Positions 27,982-35,354 of a stretch of DNA of 35,354 bases are shown one piece after another. The translations under genes were made by a program, and so were the position numbers. The stretch spans positions 1 to 35,354 of the forward strand of contig JAJDCY010000026.1 in NCBI GenBank assembly GCA_029260595.1, given 5' to 3'. The stretch is from Phycisphaeraceae bacterium (GTDB lineage Bacteria > Planctomycetota > Phycisphaerae > Phycisphaerales > Phycisphaeraceae). The notes under the pieces were generated by a model, which saw nothing but the letters and a program-made list of their open reading frames with translations, was not told the DNA's origin and did no database searches. Within the stretch, counting starts at the first letter, position 1, and each line of letters opens with the position of its first letter.

Positions 27982-28668
27982 GTGCCGAAACTGAAGAAGA
28001 AAGCCGAAACCATCGAAATCGAAGCAGAACTGCCGCCCGAGGGCACATTGGACGCCGCCGGCAGCGCGGTAGAGGACGACTTGCCCGAGATCCCCGCGGA
28101 CGAGTACGACCCGGACCAGAAATATGTGTCCCCGTTCGAGGCTCAGTTGGAATCTGCCGACGAGGCCCGCCAAGAGGACGCTGACCGCATCGCGGGCGAG
28201 GTGGCCGAGGACAACGCCCGCAAGAAGCGCGGTCGCAGCCTGTGGAAGAGCGGTATCCAGGCGTTTCGGCGTGACATCATGAACTTCGGGGGCGTGAAGA
28301 ACAACAGCCACCCGAAGTACCCGCACCTGTACTTCCGGCCGGTCGCGCGCAACCGTGTCACCGAACGCAAGTACCTCGGTTACCGTGTCGCGAGCAAGCA
28401 GATGATCGACGACATGGACGAGGTGTTCGGCGAGAGTCGCGGGCTCACGTCTGCGGCTCAGCGCAATGAGATGATCCTCATGTACATCCCGAAGAAGTAC
28501 AAAGAGGACCGTGACGCCATGATCAGCATGCAGACCGACGCCCAAGAGGCTGATCTGGAGGCCGCGGCGGCTGAGGAAGGGCTCAAGCCTGTGGTGCCGG
28601 GCCAGTTCGGGAAGAACAAGCTACGCATCTTCAACCAACGCTACCGCGGGCAGTACAAGGGCGATTAG
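27982..28668 (+). CDS. Hypothetical head-region protein, 228 residues
   Basis: GTG start directly after the previous stop, with AGGAG upstream. A disordered acidic N-terminus is followed by a basic segment (NARKKRGRSLWKSGIQAFRR) and KYPHLYFRPVARNRVTERKY, then helices and a basic end (KNKLRIFNQRYRGQYK). Conservation of place between scaffold and capsid genes suggests a head-assembly role. No family recognised. Confidence 0.7.
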   Translation: MPKLKKKAETIEIEAELPPEGTLDAAGSAVEDDLPEIPADEYDPDQKYVSPFEAQLESADEARQEDADRIAGEVAEDNARKKRGRSLWKSGIQAFRRDIMNFGGVKNNSHPKYPHLYFRPVARNRVTERKYLGYRVASKQMIDDMDEVFGESRGLTSAAQRNEMILMYIPKKYKEDRDAMISMQTDAQEADLEAAAAEEGLKPVVPGQFGKNKLRIFNQRYRGQYKGD

Positions 28669-28698
28669 TTGCAAACCTGCACGATCAGGGTGTAGGGT
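28669..28698 (+). promoter_or_regulatory. Candidate promoter before the capsid genes
   Basis: TTGCAA (28669-28674), 18 bases, TAGGGT (28693-28698) inside TGTAGGGTC, the same nine bases as in the divergent region at 18244-18252. It would transcribe the structured leader and the capsid genes. Confidence 0.4.
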
Positions 28699-28715
28699 CT
28701 AAGTAAGAAAGCCTC

Positions 28716-28904
28716 CGCCCCCCGGCTCAAAGGGGGGTGCTTCCCGCCGCTGCTAAGGGACAAGCAGCGAGTCGTTACGCATGCGACGCCACAGGCATGC
28801 ACCGCAACCCCGTCGGTGGGCCGACGAGACATCTCGCGGATAGTCGGTAAATCCCGCGCTCAAACCAGACTGATTAAGTTTTCCTCTCGCACGAATGCGG
28901 GAGG
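28716..28904 (+). ncRNA. Hairpin-rich untranslated leader upstream of capsid genes
   Basis: At least five consecutive stems: 28716-28723/28732-28739 (8 pairs); 28748-28754/28763-28769 (7 pairs, CGCTGCT/AGCAGCG); 28779-28784/28795-28800 (GCATGC arms); 28811-28816/28821-28826 (CGTCGG-tggg-CCGACG); and 28883-28891/28896-28904 (9 pairs, loop CGAA). The last ends one base before AAGGAG at 28906-28911. The region has no coding frame. It may be a leader controlling capsid translation, an RNA processing site or a separate small RNA. I recognise no known RNA class. Confidence 0.55.
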
Positions 28905-28918
28905 CAAGGAGTGCGAAG

Positions 28919-29422
28919 ATGGCTAATACCGATGCCCCTCGGGGCTACTACAACCCACAGACTGACACTGGGTCGGCCGCACGGGTGCGTGACTACAAGA
29001 GCGACGGCGTAGCGATTATCTACCCCGGCGACCTCGTGGACATCGCCTCTGGCCGTATCGCCAGCATTACGTCTGCCGCGGATAACCCTATTGGGGTCGC
29101 CGCCGGCTACGCTGCTGCTGTCGCGGATACGGTGGTGCCGGTCTACGACGACCTCGTCAACACCAGCTTTGAGGTGCAGATCGACGACAACACCATCACC
29201 GACGATACGGTGATCGGTGATTTCTTCGACACCACAGTGACGACCGGCGACACCACGCGTCTTACATCCACCATGGAACTTGACGGCGACGCATCTGCAC
29301 AAGACACGCTTGTCATCGTCGAAATGGTGAACCGTCCCGACAACGACGACTCCCTTGCCAACAACAAGGTGCGCGTCAAAATCCGAGTTGACGCTCAAGC
29401 AACCGTCATCGCGACGACCTAA
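28919..29422 (+). CDS. Capsid cement/decoration protein candidate
   Basis: 167 residues from MANTDAPRGYYNPQ, seven bases after AAGGAG. Rich in Asp, Thr and Val and strand-like throughout (ARVRDYKSDGVAIIYPGDLV, PIGVAAGYAAAVADTVVPVY, TLVIVEMVNRP). Small all-beta proteins just before the major capsid gene are usually head decoration or structural cement proteins. No Cys or catalytic motif. Confidence 0.75.
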   Translation: MANTDAPRGYYNPQTDTGSAARVRDYKSDGVAIIYPGDLVDIASGRIASITSAADNPIGVAAGYAAAVADTVVPVYDDLVNTSFEVQIDDNTITDDTVIGDFFDTTVTTGDTTRLTSTMELDGDASAQDTLVIVEMVNRPDNDDSLANNKVRVKIRVDAQATVIATT

Positions 29423-29435
29423 GGAGGACTGAAGA

Positions 29436-30332
29436 ATGGCAACTGTCACAAATACCCTCCTGGACCTGCTTGACGTTCGGTTCAGAGAGATCGCGGACGA
29501 AGAGATGTTCGAGCGTTGGGAACCCATCTACACGAGGGTTTGCAACGTCGCCTCATCGACTCGTTCAGAAGAAATGCACTCGGAAATCACCGGCCTCGGG
29601 CTAGTCCCGGTACTCGGTGAGCACGCGCCGGTCACGTACGACGACCCGATCCAGGTGTTCGATACCACGTTCTCACACCTGCAATACGGTCTGGCGAACG
29701 AAACGTCGGAAGTCATGATCGAGGACGATCAGTACGGCAAGATCGCGATGGCACCGCGGAATCTGTCCATTTCCATGAAGGAAACGGTCGAGACTGACGC
29801 CGCGAACATCTGGAACCGTGCGTTCAACTCGTCCTACACCGGCGGCGACGGCATCGAGCTTTGCTCGACGTCTCATGTGCTAGTCGGCGGCGGCACGTTC
29901 GCGAACCGTCCTACCAACGACGCCGACCTCTCGGCAACCTCGCTGGAGCAGGCGGAGATCGACCTGGCCGCGACCACGGATCACCGCGGTAAGAAGATTC
30001 GTCTTCGCATCGCACGGCTCATCCACCCGACCGAGTCGAACTGGACCGTTGCCCGTCTGTTTGGTTCCGAGAAGGACCCCGACAGCGCGAACAACGCGAT
30101 CAACCCGGCGCGGACCCGCGTAGGCGAGTTTGTCGAGTACCCGTACTTGACCGACCCGGATGCGTGGTTCTTGCAGTGCAACAAGCACGGCGTGACGTTC
30201 TACTGGCGTCGTCGTCCCAAGACCATGCGGGACCGTGACTTCTCGACCAGTGGCCTGCGACACAAGCAGACCGCGCGTTGGTCGAACGGTTGGACCACAC
30301 CTGTTGGCGTGTACGGCTCGTCCGGCGGCTAA
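29436..30332 (+). CDS. Major capsid protein
   Basis: 298 residues after a strong AAGGAGG. The central part, KETVETDAANIWNRAFNSSY then DGIELCSTSHVLVGGGTFAN, is typical of HK97-fold major capsid proteins of the Mu gpT-like group, followed by DLSATSLEQAEIDLAATTDH and KIRLRIARLIHPT. Its N-terminus has the helical pattern seen in this class (LDVRFREIADEEMFERW). Followed by a terminator, as expected for a highly expressed gene. Confidence 0.9.
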   Translation: MATVTNTLLDLLDVRFREIADEEMFERWEPIYTRVCNVASSTRSEEMHSEITGLGLVPVLGEHAPVTYDDPIQVFDTTFSHLQYGLANETSEVMIEDDQYGKIAMAPRNLSISMKETVETDAANIWNRAFNSSYTGGDGIELCSTSHVLVGGGTFANRPTNDADLSATSLEQAEIDLAATTDHRGKKIRLRIARLIHPTESNWTVARLFGSEKDPDSANNAINPARTRVGEFVEYPYLTDPDAWFLQCNKHGVTFYWRRRPKTMRDRDFSTSGLRHKQTARWSNGWTTPVGVYGSSGG

Positions 30333-30356
30333 CGACAATCGCGCGTAAGCGTGGAT

Positions 30357-30384
30357 GGGGACCCTCTAATCGCGGAGGGTCCCC
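30357..30384 (+). terminator. Intrinsic terminator after the capsid gene
   Basis: GGGGACCCTC (30357-30366) pairs perfectly with GAGGGTCCCC (30375-30384) around an 8-base loop, followed by TGTT. The weak T tract suggests partial termination, which would give more capsid than downstream transcripts. Confidence 0.8.
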
Positions 30385-30408
30385 TGTTCGACAAAAGGAG
30401 CGATTATC

Positions 30409-31329
30409 ATGGGAACTTCAAACTACCCCAACGGCTTCCCTGGCGGCCTCACTGTCCAGGACATCCCCGTTCTCAACGTACACGGGGGAAACGTTTTCTG
30501 GGTCGATTCCGGCGCTGGCTCGGACGGGAACAAGGGCTCGTTCATCCAGCCCTTCGCGACAATCGACTACGCCATCGGCAAATGCACGGCGTCCAATGGT
30601 GACATCATCATGGTCAAGCCTGGGCATACCGAGACGGTATCGGCGGCTTCCGGCATCGACCTGGATGTCGTCGGTGTATCTATCGTGGGCTTGGGCCGCG
30701 GCGCTGACCGCCCGGCGGTGAACCTGACAGCCACGACATCAACGGTGACTATCGCTGCGGCGAGTTGCTCTGTGCAGAACATCCTGTTCACCGGCGGCAT
30801 CGACGCAGTGGTCACGGCCATTGTCGTGAGCGCCGCCGACTGCGCGCTTGTGGACTGCGAACTTCGGGACGTGACAGGTCAAATGGTGTCCGGCGTCACG
30901 ACCACAGCGGCAGCCGACAGGTTCTACTGCGACGGTCATATCCATCGTGGTGCTGCGGCGGCCGGCGGTGCGAACGCATTCGAGATCGTCGGCGGCGACG
31001 GCATCGTCATCAAGAACTTCTGGATCGACGGCAACTTCTCGGTTGCTGCGATTGAGAACGTGACGACCGCAGCCACGAACATCTCTATCTATGGCGACCG
31101 GCAGTGCTTCGCGAGAACGCGCAACGCCGCGGACGTGATCATCACATGCGTGGCGACCAGTACGGGCAATATCGGCCCTAACATCAATGCGAGACTGCAA
31201 GACAACGCGGCCAACGTCACGGAAGCATTCGTCGGCGCGGACATTCAGTTCTTCCAGCCGATCAACATCTGCAACCTCGACGGTGAAGTCGCAATGCAGA
31301 CGAATATCACCGCATCGACGGACGCCTAG
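30409..31329 (+). CDS. Right-handed beta-helix virion protein candidate
   Basis: 306 residues after AAAAGGAG. NVFWVDSGAGSDGNKGSFIQ, then PFATIDYAIGKCTASNGDII, matches the opening of DUF1565/pectate-lyase-like helices; later turns repeat G-x-D/V-I-x patterns (VGVSIVGLGRGAD, DGIVIKNFWIDGN). No catalytic set is evident. Placed after the capsid gene it may be a head fibre or decoration protein. Confidence 0.75.
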   Translation: MGTSNYPNGFPGGLTVQDIPVLNVHGGNVFWVDSGAGSDGNKGSFIQPFATIDYAIGKCTASNGDIIMVKPGHTETVSAASGIDLDVVGVSIVGLGRGADRPAVNLTATTSTVTIAAASCSVQNILFTGGIDAVVTAIVVSAADCALVDCELRDVTGQMVSGVTTTAAADRFYCDGHIHRGAAAAGGANAFEIVGGDGIVIKNFWIDGNFSVAAIENVTTAATNISIYGDRQCFARTRNAADVIITCVATSTGNIGPNINARLQDNAANVTEAFVGADIQFFQPINICNLDGEVAMQTNITASTDA

Positions 31330-31330
31330 C

Positions 31331-31621
31331 ATGCCTTCACGCCCGTCACCTGACACTCGGTACCGCCCTGGCGATAACCTCGTCAGGACGGCCGACGGCT
31401 GGACCGAGTACGCCAAGGACACGGCAATCGAGCAATACGGCCCCCGCAAGGGGGCTCGTGTTCGCATCGACGAGCTGGATGAGCCTGGTTTTTCGGATAT
31501 CCCGGCGTTGCAACTGCAAGAGATCGTCCCCGAGGTCATCACCGACACGGAGTCGAAGCCGAAGCAGACGTACAACAGTTCCGGCATCCCGCTCGATAGC
31601 AACGGAGACCCGTACTACTAA
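31331..31621 (+). CDS. Small hypothetical protein, 96 residues
   Basis: Start MPSRPSPDTRYRPGD follows the previous stop by one base; a longer upstream frame is not protein-like. Polar, with TADGWTEYAKDTAIEQYGPR near the middle and a Tyr-ending C-terminus. Its TAA overlaps the next ATG (TAATG). Probably a structural accessory protein; unrecognised. Confidence 0.7.
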   Translation: MPSRPSPDTRYRPGDNLVRTADGWTEYAKDTAIEQYGPRKGARVRIDELDEPGFSDIPALQLQEIVPEVITDTESKPKQTYNSSGIPLDSNGDPYY

Positions 31622-32031
31622 TGGCGAACGTATCGACAACACATACCGCGTCGTCGGGGATTCTTCACGGCGTCTACTACTGCAACAGCGGTGCAAGCAC
31701 CCCGACGGACCTAACCGACGAGTTGATCCTGGACGCTTCGGCGCTCACCGGCAGCCCGACCAAGATCGCGCTAGAGAGCATCTCTGTGGCGTGTTCGGGC
31801 AACATGTCGCTTGTCGTCGAGTTCGACGACGCCACCGATTCAATCATCTTCGCAGGTGGTACCACTGGCGGTGGTGGCGGCGGGACGTTCTTCTGGGAAT
31901 CCAAGGGCCTTGACCTGGTCGTGAGCCCGACCATTTCCGGCCCCACCGGCGACGTACAGGTTACGACTTCCGGCATGACGGTGGCGGACGAGGGATTCAC
32001 GCTCGCGATGATCTTCCGGGGTACGACGTGA
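31621..32031 (+). CDS. Hypothetical all-beta structural protein, 136 residues
   Basis: Thr/Ser/Gly-rich and strand-like (TTHTASSGILHGVYYCNSGA, MSLVVEFDDATDSIIFAGGT) with a poly-Gly turn. Resembles small beta-sandwich virion proteins rather than enzymes. Overlaps both neighbours. Confidence 0.7.
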   Translation: MANVSTTHTASSGILHGVYYCNSGASTPTDLTDELILDASALTGSPTKIALESISVACSGNMSLVVEFDDATDSIIFAGGTTGGGGGGTFFWESKGLDLVVSPTISGPTGDVQVTTSGMTVADEGFTLAMIFRGTT

Positions 32032-32906
32032 GCCGAAAGGCCGCGAATAAGCTGGTCGGTGAGGCACTCAAGCAATCCGGCCACGCCAGTCCGAGCGGCA
32101 GGCTGCTCAACCGCGCCCGCGACGAATGGCTCAAGCGTGTGGTGCAGGACGTACAGGACCGTGCGCATCTCACGGGGCGTAGCGAACTGCGGTCACTGCA
32201 TGTGCGGTCCATCGGCATCGCTGAGATCAACCGGGGGCGCTACAAGCTGCCCGCCGACTACAGCCACGGCCTCACGGTGGACCTACTAGACGCAACGCAT
32301 ACCGGCCTTTCGCAGTCAGGCGCAACGTCATCTGTAACCCTGGCCTCCTCAGAAGACATCACTGCTGCGGACGCGGAAGGTCGGTACATCTTGATGACGG
32401 CGGGTGAGAGCAAGGGCCAGTACCGCCAGATCACGGACTACGACACCACGACCAAGATCGCGTCGGTAGACAAGAACTGGGACGCCCATTTGACGCCCGC
32501 GTCCGGTGATTCCTACGAGGTGATCGACGCATCGTACCCGATCGACGCCGAGGCACCGGAAGAGCTGACACTGCACTCGGTGCGGTCCAATTCGGGACGC
32601 CCGTGTCGGCGGACGATCTACGAGAAGGAACTCGTGTTCGACCGCGCGGTGGATAAGACCTACGGCATAATGCTGTGGTACTACTCGAATCCGTCGAGCC
32701 TGCCGTTTAGCGACGACACGTGGGTGCGGCTGTTGGACGAGTGGATGAACGTGTTGACGCTGGGCGTGCAGTTCCGGGCGTTGCGCGAGAGCGACGACGA
32801 TACGGCTGTGAATGTTCAGGTCGATTACGAAACAAGCATGCGTTCCCTCTTGGAAAGAGAGCAGGACGCCGGACGTGAACTCACGTCATTCGAGGTAGCA
32901 CAATGA
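32028..32906 (+). CDS. Head-tail adaptor candidate (P22 gp4-like)
   Basis: 292 residues from a GTG in a GTGA overlap. The helical N-terminus includes LLNRARDEWLKRVVQDVQDR, then RYKLPADYSHGLTVDLLD, with the LP.DY motif seen in connector adaptors. An inserted beta domain spans about 95-170 (SSVTLASSEDITAADAEGRY). The helical C-terminal half includes DDTWVRLLDEWMNVLTLGVQ. Adaptors of this type sit under the portal in short-tailed phages. The family is inferred, not proven. Confidence 0.65.
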   Translation: MSRKAANKLVGEALKQSGHASPSGRLLNRARDEWLKRVVQDVQDRAHLTGRSELRSLHVRSIGIAEINRGRYKLPADYSHGLTVDLLDATHTGLSQSGATSSVTLASSEDITAADAEGRYILMTAGESKGQYRQITDYDTTTKIASVDKNWDAHLTPASGDSYEVIDASYPIDAEAPEELTLHSVRSNSGRPCRRTIYEKELVFDRAVDKTYGIMLWYYSNPSSLPFSDDTWVRLLDEWMNVLTLGVQFRALRESDDDTAVNVQVDYETSMRSLLEREQDAGRELTSFEVAQ

Positions 32907-33361
32907 GACAGTATTCAGTTTACGGCACGCGGGCGATCAGTTCGTCGGGCACCATCGCCACGATAGGCTCTGTCGCAGACGCCATTCCCCACATCTTCGA
33001 GATCTTGCTCAGCACGTCCGACACGCCGAGCGACACGAACATCAACATGCAGGTCGCGCGGTCTACGACGGCGGGTGGCACCATCGCCACGGGTGGGGTT
33101 ATAACCACGCCAGTTCCTATGGACCCCGGCGGTATCGCTGCTAACACGGTCGCCTACAACACTTTCACGGGTTCGCCGACCTACGACAGCACACCGCTGC
33201 TGAAGTTCTCATTCAACGCACAGGTGACGTTCCGGTGGGTAGTCCCGCCGTCTGAAGGCATCATCATCGCGGTGGATGCGAGCGATGGTGTTGGCGTGGA
33301 CTGTACAGGCCGAACATCCGGTACGCCGAACGTCGAGACGACCATCCTGTTCGACGAGTAA
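32903..33361 (+). CDS. Hypothetical beta-rich virion protein, 152 residues
   Basis: YSVYGTRAISSSGTIATIGS, then FEILLSTSDTPSDTNINMQV, then VPMDPGGIAANTVAYNTFTG and FRWVVPPSEGIIIAV: an all-beta protein of a type I associate with environmental phage virions. No catalytic residues are evident. ATGA overlap with the adaptor candidate. Confidence 0.75.
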   Translation: MRQYSVYGTRAISSSGTIATIGSVADAIPHIFEILLSTSDTPSDTNINMQVARSTTAGGTIATGGVITTPVPMDPGGIAANTVAYNTFTGSPTYDSTPLLKFSFNAQVTFRWVVPPSEGIIIAVDASDGVGVDCTGRTSGTPNVETTILFDE

Positions 33362-33627
33362 TGTACCGCACGCCGAAAATGGCGGGGTACCTCACCGCAG
33401 TCGGTCCTGGCACTCAGGTCGAGGGCGACACCATCACCTGCTCACATTGCAGCAGCGTTGTGGTGGTGCGCAGCACCGACCCGACAATGGTCACGGACAT
33501 TGGCGGCGGGTGCCGAATGTGTGGCAAGCACATTTGCGGCCCGTGCGCGGACAAGGGCGGGTGCGACCCGTTCATCAAGCAGGTAGAGCGGCAGCTAGAG
33601 CGCGGCCGGTCCCGTGAGGCGCTATGA
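33361..33627 (+). CDS. Small zinc-ribbon protein, 88 residues
   Basis: CSHCSS near residue 27, then GGGCRMCGKHICGPCADKGG near 49-68, with about seven cysteines suiting one or two zinc ions. Small zinc-ribbon proteins between tail genes occur in many phages; the role is unknown. The C-terminus is helical and basic (FIKQVERQLERGRSRE). Confidence 0.75.
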   Translation: MYRTPKMAGYLTAVGPGTQVEGDTITCSHCSSVVVVRSTDPTMVTDIGGGCRMCGKHICGPCADKGGCDPFIKQVERQLERGRSREAL

Positions 33628-33905
33628 GCCCGCTAGAAGGCCCTGCCAGCCCGCTACGCCGCGGCACACGCCGTGCCCTAGCCGATTCCTACCAGATGTG
33701 GGTGCCCGGCATGGCTCGCGGCCTGACCGGCATTCGTGCATTTCTGCAAGTTACGGCACCGACCAGTGCAGGATTGCGACGTGTGAACCGCGGACACCTG
33801 TACCAGCACTTCTTCTTTGCGCCGGCACTCGTGCCGACACCACGGTGGCGCGACCCTGAGTGGACAGAAGTCACAGGACCGGACGACACTTTTACCGAGG
33901 TTTGA
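33624..33905 (+). CDS. Hypothetical protein, 93 residues
   Basis: ATGA overlap with the zinc-ribbon gene. A basic N-terminus (PLRRGTRRALADSYQMWVPG), then GLTGIRAFLQVTAPTSAGLR and an aromatic, acidic end. No family recognised. Three bases separate it from the tailspike start. Confidence 0.65.
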   Translation: MSPLEGPASPLRRGTRRALADSYQMWVPGMARGLTGIRAFLQVTAPTSAGLRRVNRGHLYQHFFFAPALVPTPRWRDPEWTEVTGPDDTFTEV

Positions 33906-33908
33906 CCG

Positions 33909-35354
33909 ATGGCTGAAAATCACGCGAAACTATGGCACCTGCACCTCGGCACTGAGTTCGCCGGATTCAAGGTGTACGCCTACGAGCCCGGCACCAGCAC
34001 CCCCAAGGACGTATGGGCCGACCCCGGTAGGAGCAACCCCTACTCGAACCCCGTCACGGCAGACGCCAACGGGTGGATCGTCTTCTACGCCGACGGCGAC
34101 TACCGCCTTAAGATCAAGGACAGCTCCGGCGCACACCTGAAGACCTTAGACCCGATTCGCATCACCGACGACCGTTTCGCGGCTTGGGAGGGCGACAACG
34201 GGACCACGGTGCCTGGGGCAAGCTGCTACGACCCGTGGCAGTTGTTCCTCAAGCACACGGCGACCGAGTTCTCTGGCCTCTACACCAACACGGGCACCGA
34301 GTTCACCGAGATCCTCTCCGGCGACACGGACAACGCCTACAACGTCCAGACCTACATCGGCGGCGAGCCGGACGGGTCCGCGGATAATAGCGTCGCCATT
34401 CAAGAAGCGATCGATGCCTGTGAGGCCACAGGCGGTATTGTATACTTCCCGGCCTGCACGAACGCCTACCGCGCTATCGGGCTAACCGTCAACGAGCCCA
34501 TCACCATCGAGGGCGACGGCCGCATGTCGCAGATCAAGACCAACGGCGACGGGTCTCTGTTCACCTTCGACGAGGGCACGAACCAGAACGTCGAGGGGCA
34601 AAACCCCGGTGTTACGATGCGCGGTCTGTATCTGGACGGGAATTCCCGTACGGACAACGCCTGCGCTATCACCATGTCCCGGCTCGACCACGCGCTGTTT
34701 AGCGACCTGTGGATCGAGGAATTCCTCGGCACGAACGAGGCGGGGCTCAACGGCGCGGGTCTGACGTTCGCCGACACGGTGCGAGAGTCCCGGTTCACGG
34801 ACATCCAATTCCGCTACTGCGGCACGTACAACTCAAAATGGGTGGTGGATATCAGCGACGGCGGCACCGGCGCGCAGGACGCTACGAACAACAACCTGTT
34901 CACCCGTTGCGCGTTCATCTACTACTACGGCGACGCGGTGGTGGCCTCGACGCCGTCGGGCGCACCCAACCGGATTCGCGGGCAGAGGTTCGACAACTGC
35001 TTGTGGCACGGCGTACTCGCGACGACACCCATCCACGTACCGACGGCCAACGACAAGACCAGCCGTCCCATCGTGCTCACGCGCAGTGAGGCGAACGTCG
35101 TCTCGAACTGCCGCTTCTCGACGCTACCCATCGACAACCCCGCCATCTACGTGGATGACGACGGCACCGGCGGCGCGGTAGCAGGACAGGGGGCGTTCGG
35201 CTGCAGTGTCGAGAGCTGCATCTTCACCCAGCACATCAGCCCGAGCACGGCGGGGCTCAAGCACGGCATATACGTGGCCGCGGGCGAAGTCTCTATCCGC
35301 AAATGCACCTTCGTGGTGCAGGACCCGGCATGGGAAGCCGCCACCGGCGCGACG
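33909..35354 (+). CDS. Tailspike / tail fibre with pectate-lyase-like beta-helix (partial)
   Basis: 482 codons open to the window's last base, so the C-terminus is missing. Residues 1-75 form an N-terminal virion-binding-type domain (FAGFKVYAYEPGTSTPKDVW, NPVTADANGWIVFYADGDYR). After a linker, GGEPDGSADNSVAIQEAIDA and GGIVYFPA (about 148-180) mark a Pectate_lyase_3 beta-helix, followed by regular turns (GVTMRGLYLDGN, FSDLWIEEFLG, NLFTRCAFI). It should bind and probably cleave host surface polysaccharide. Catalytic residues cannot be assigned from this part. Confidence 0.9.
   Translation, partial: MAENHAKLWHLHLGTEFAGFKVYAYEPGTSTPKDVWADPGRSNPYSNPVTADANGWIVFYADGDYRLKIKDSSGAHLKTLDPIRITDDRFAAWEGDNGTTVPGASCYDPWQLFLKHTATEFSGLYTNTGTEFTEILSGDTDNAYNVQTYIGGEPDGSADNSVAIQEAIDACEATGGIVYFPACTNAYRAIGLTVNEPITIEGDGRMSQIKTNGDGSLFTFDEGTNQNVEGQNPGVTMRGLYLDGNSRTDNACAITMSRLDHALFSDLWIEEFLGTNEAGLNGAGLTFADTVRESRFTDIQFRYCGTYNSKWVVDISDGGTGAQDATNNNLFTRCAFIYYYGDAVVASTPSGAPNRIRGQRFDNCLWHGVLATTPIHVPTANDKTSRPIVLTRSEANVVSNCRFSTLPIDNPAIYVDDDGTGGAVAGQGAFGCSVESCIFTQHISPSTAGLKHGIYVAAGEVSIRKCTFVVQDPAWEAATGAT

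Noticed and set aside
27847..28545. 232-codon minus-strand frame under the head genes, and a similar one at 30739-31602
   Set aside because: Shadows of clear rightward structural genes; long antisense frames are common in GC-rich coding DNA. Unlike the HNH frame in the intein, they show no recognisable domain.
28669..28918. Hammerhead or group I intron, or tRNA/tmRNA, in the capsid leader
   Set aside because: No CUGAUGA core, no recognisable group I P7 element, and no T-arm plus CCA arrangement seen by eye; left as an unclassified structured RNA.
1..35354. CRISPR arrays, insertion sequences, attachment sites and tRNA genes
   Set aside because: No regularly spaced repeats, transposase, integrase or tRNA-like sequences were found by reading; this is not a substitute for a computed search.

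Overview
The window is part of the genome of a tailed double-stranded DNA phage (or an intact prophage-like element), GC-rich and very densely coded. It carries a large terminase, portal, scaffold-like protein, major capsid protein, connector-like protein and tailspike, with about 50 mostly tiny, overlapping accessory genes. No host gene, tRNA, CRISPR array or integrase is visible. The head-gene order and a short-tail-type tailspike suggest podovirus-like morphology. The host cannot be fixed: the GC content, several TAnnnT -10 boxes, near-leaderless starts and a ParB-like gene of a type common in actinophages hint at a high-GC host, but this is weak inference.

Layout. (1) 1-1765, rightward: the end of an unknown gene, a lipoprotein gene broken by a frameshift, then an excisionase/MerR-type HTH gene and two further small genes. 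A strong bidirectional hairpin terminator lies at 1887-1925. (2) 1937-18158, leftward: about 16 kb holding some 45 small genes, mostly with 1-, 4- or 8-base stop/start overlaps. Recognisable members are a ParB-like protein, a PD-(D/E)XK nuclease, a ribbon-helix-helix protein fused to a zinc knuckle, two HNH endonucleases, a DUF7448-like protein, two proteins with a DnaA domain IV-like helix-turn-helix, an ASCH-like protein, a GHKL/Bergerat-type ATPase with an apparently rearranged motif order, a secreted cysteine-rich protein, and many short membrane or zinc-binding proteins. A gap of about 530 bases (8845-9375) interrupts the run and holds inverted repeats. (3) 18159-18572: divergent intergenic region, C-rich then purine-rich. 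(4) 18573-22232, rightward: small zinc-binding and membrane proteins, including paralogues of a leftward zinc protein, and two ribbon-helix-helix proteins. (5) 22234-35354, rightward late genes: terminase large subunit, portal, GroES-like co-chaperonin, scaffold-like protein, a hairpin-rich untranslated leader, capsid cement candidate, major capsid protein, terminator, beta-helix protein, adaptor candidates and a tailspike running off the window.

The standout is the terminase gene. Its Walker A motif is split by a 287-residue intein. Inside the intein, on the opposite strand, lies a complete 198-codon HTH-HNH endonuclease gene with its own candidate promoter in the intein's C-terminal splicing segment. 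The intein's middle is therefore the antisense translation of a homing endonuclease: a mini-intein and an endonuclease interlocked on opposite strands of one essential viral gene. Other items for follow-up are the permuted GHKL ATPase, the structured leader before the capsid genes, the RHH-zinc knuckle fusion, the duplicated DnaA-like domains, and duplicated gene tails and gene starts that trace module shuffling.
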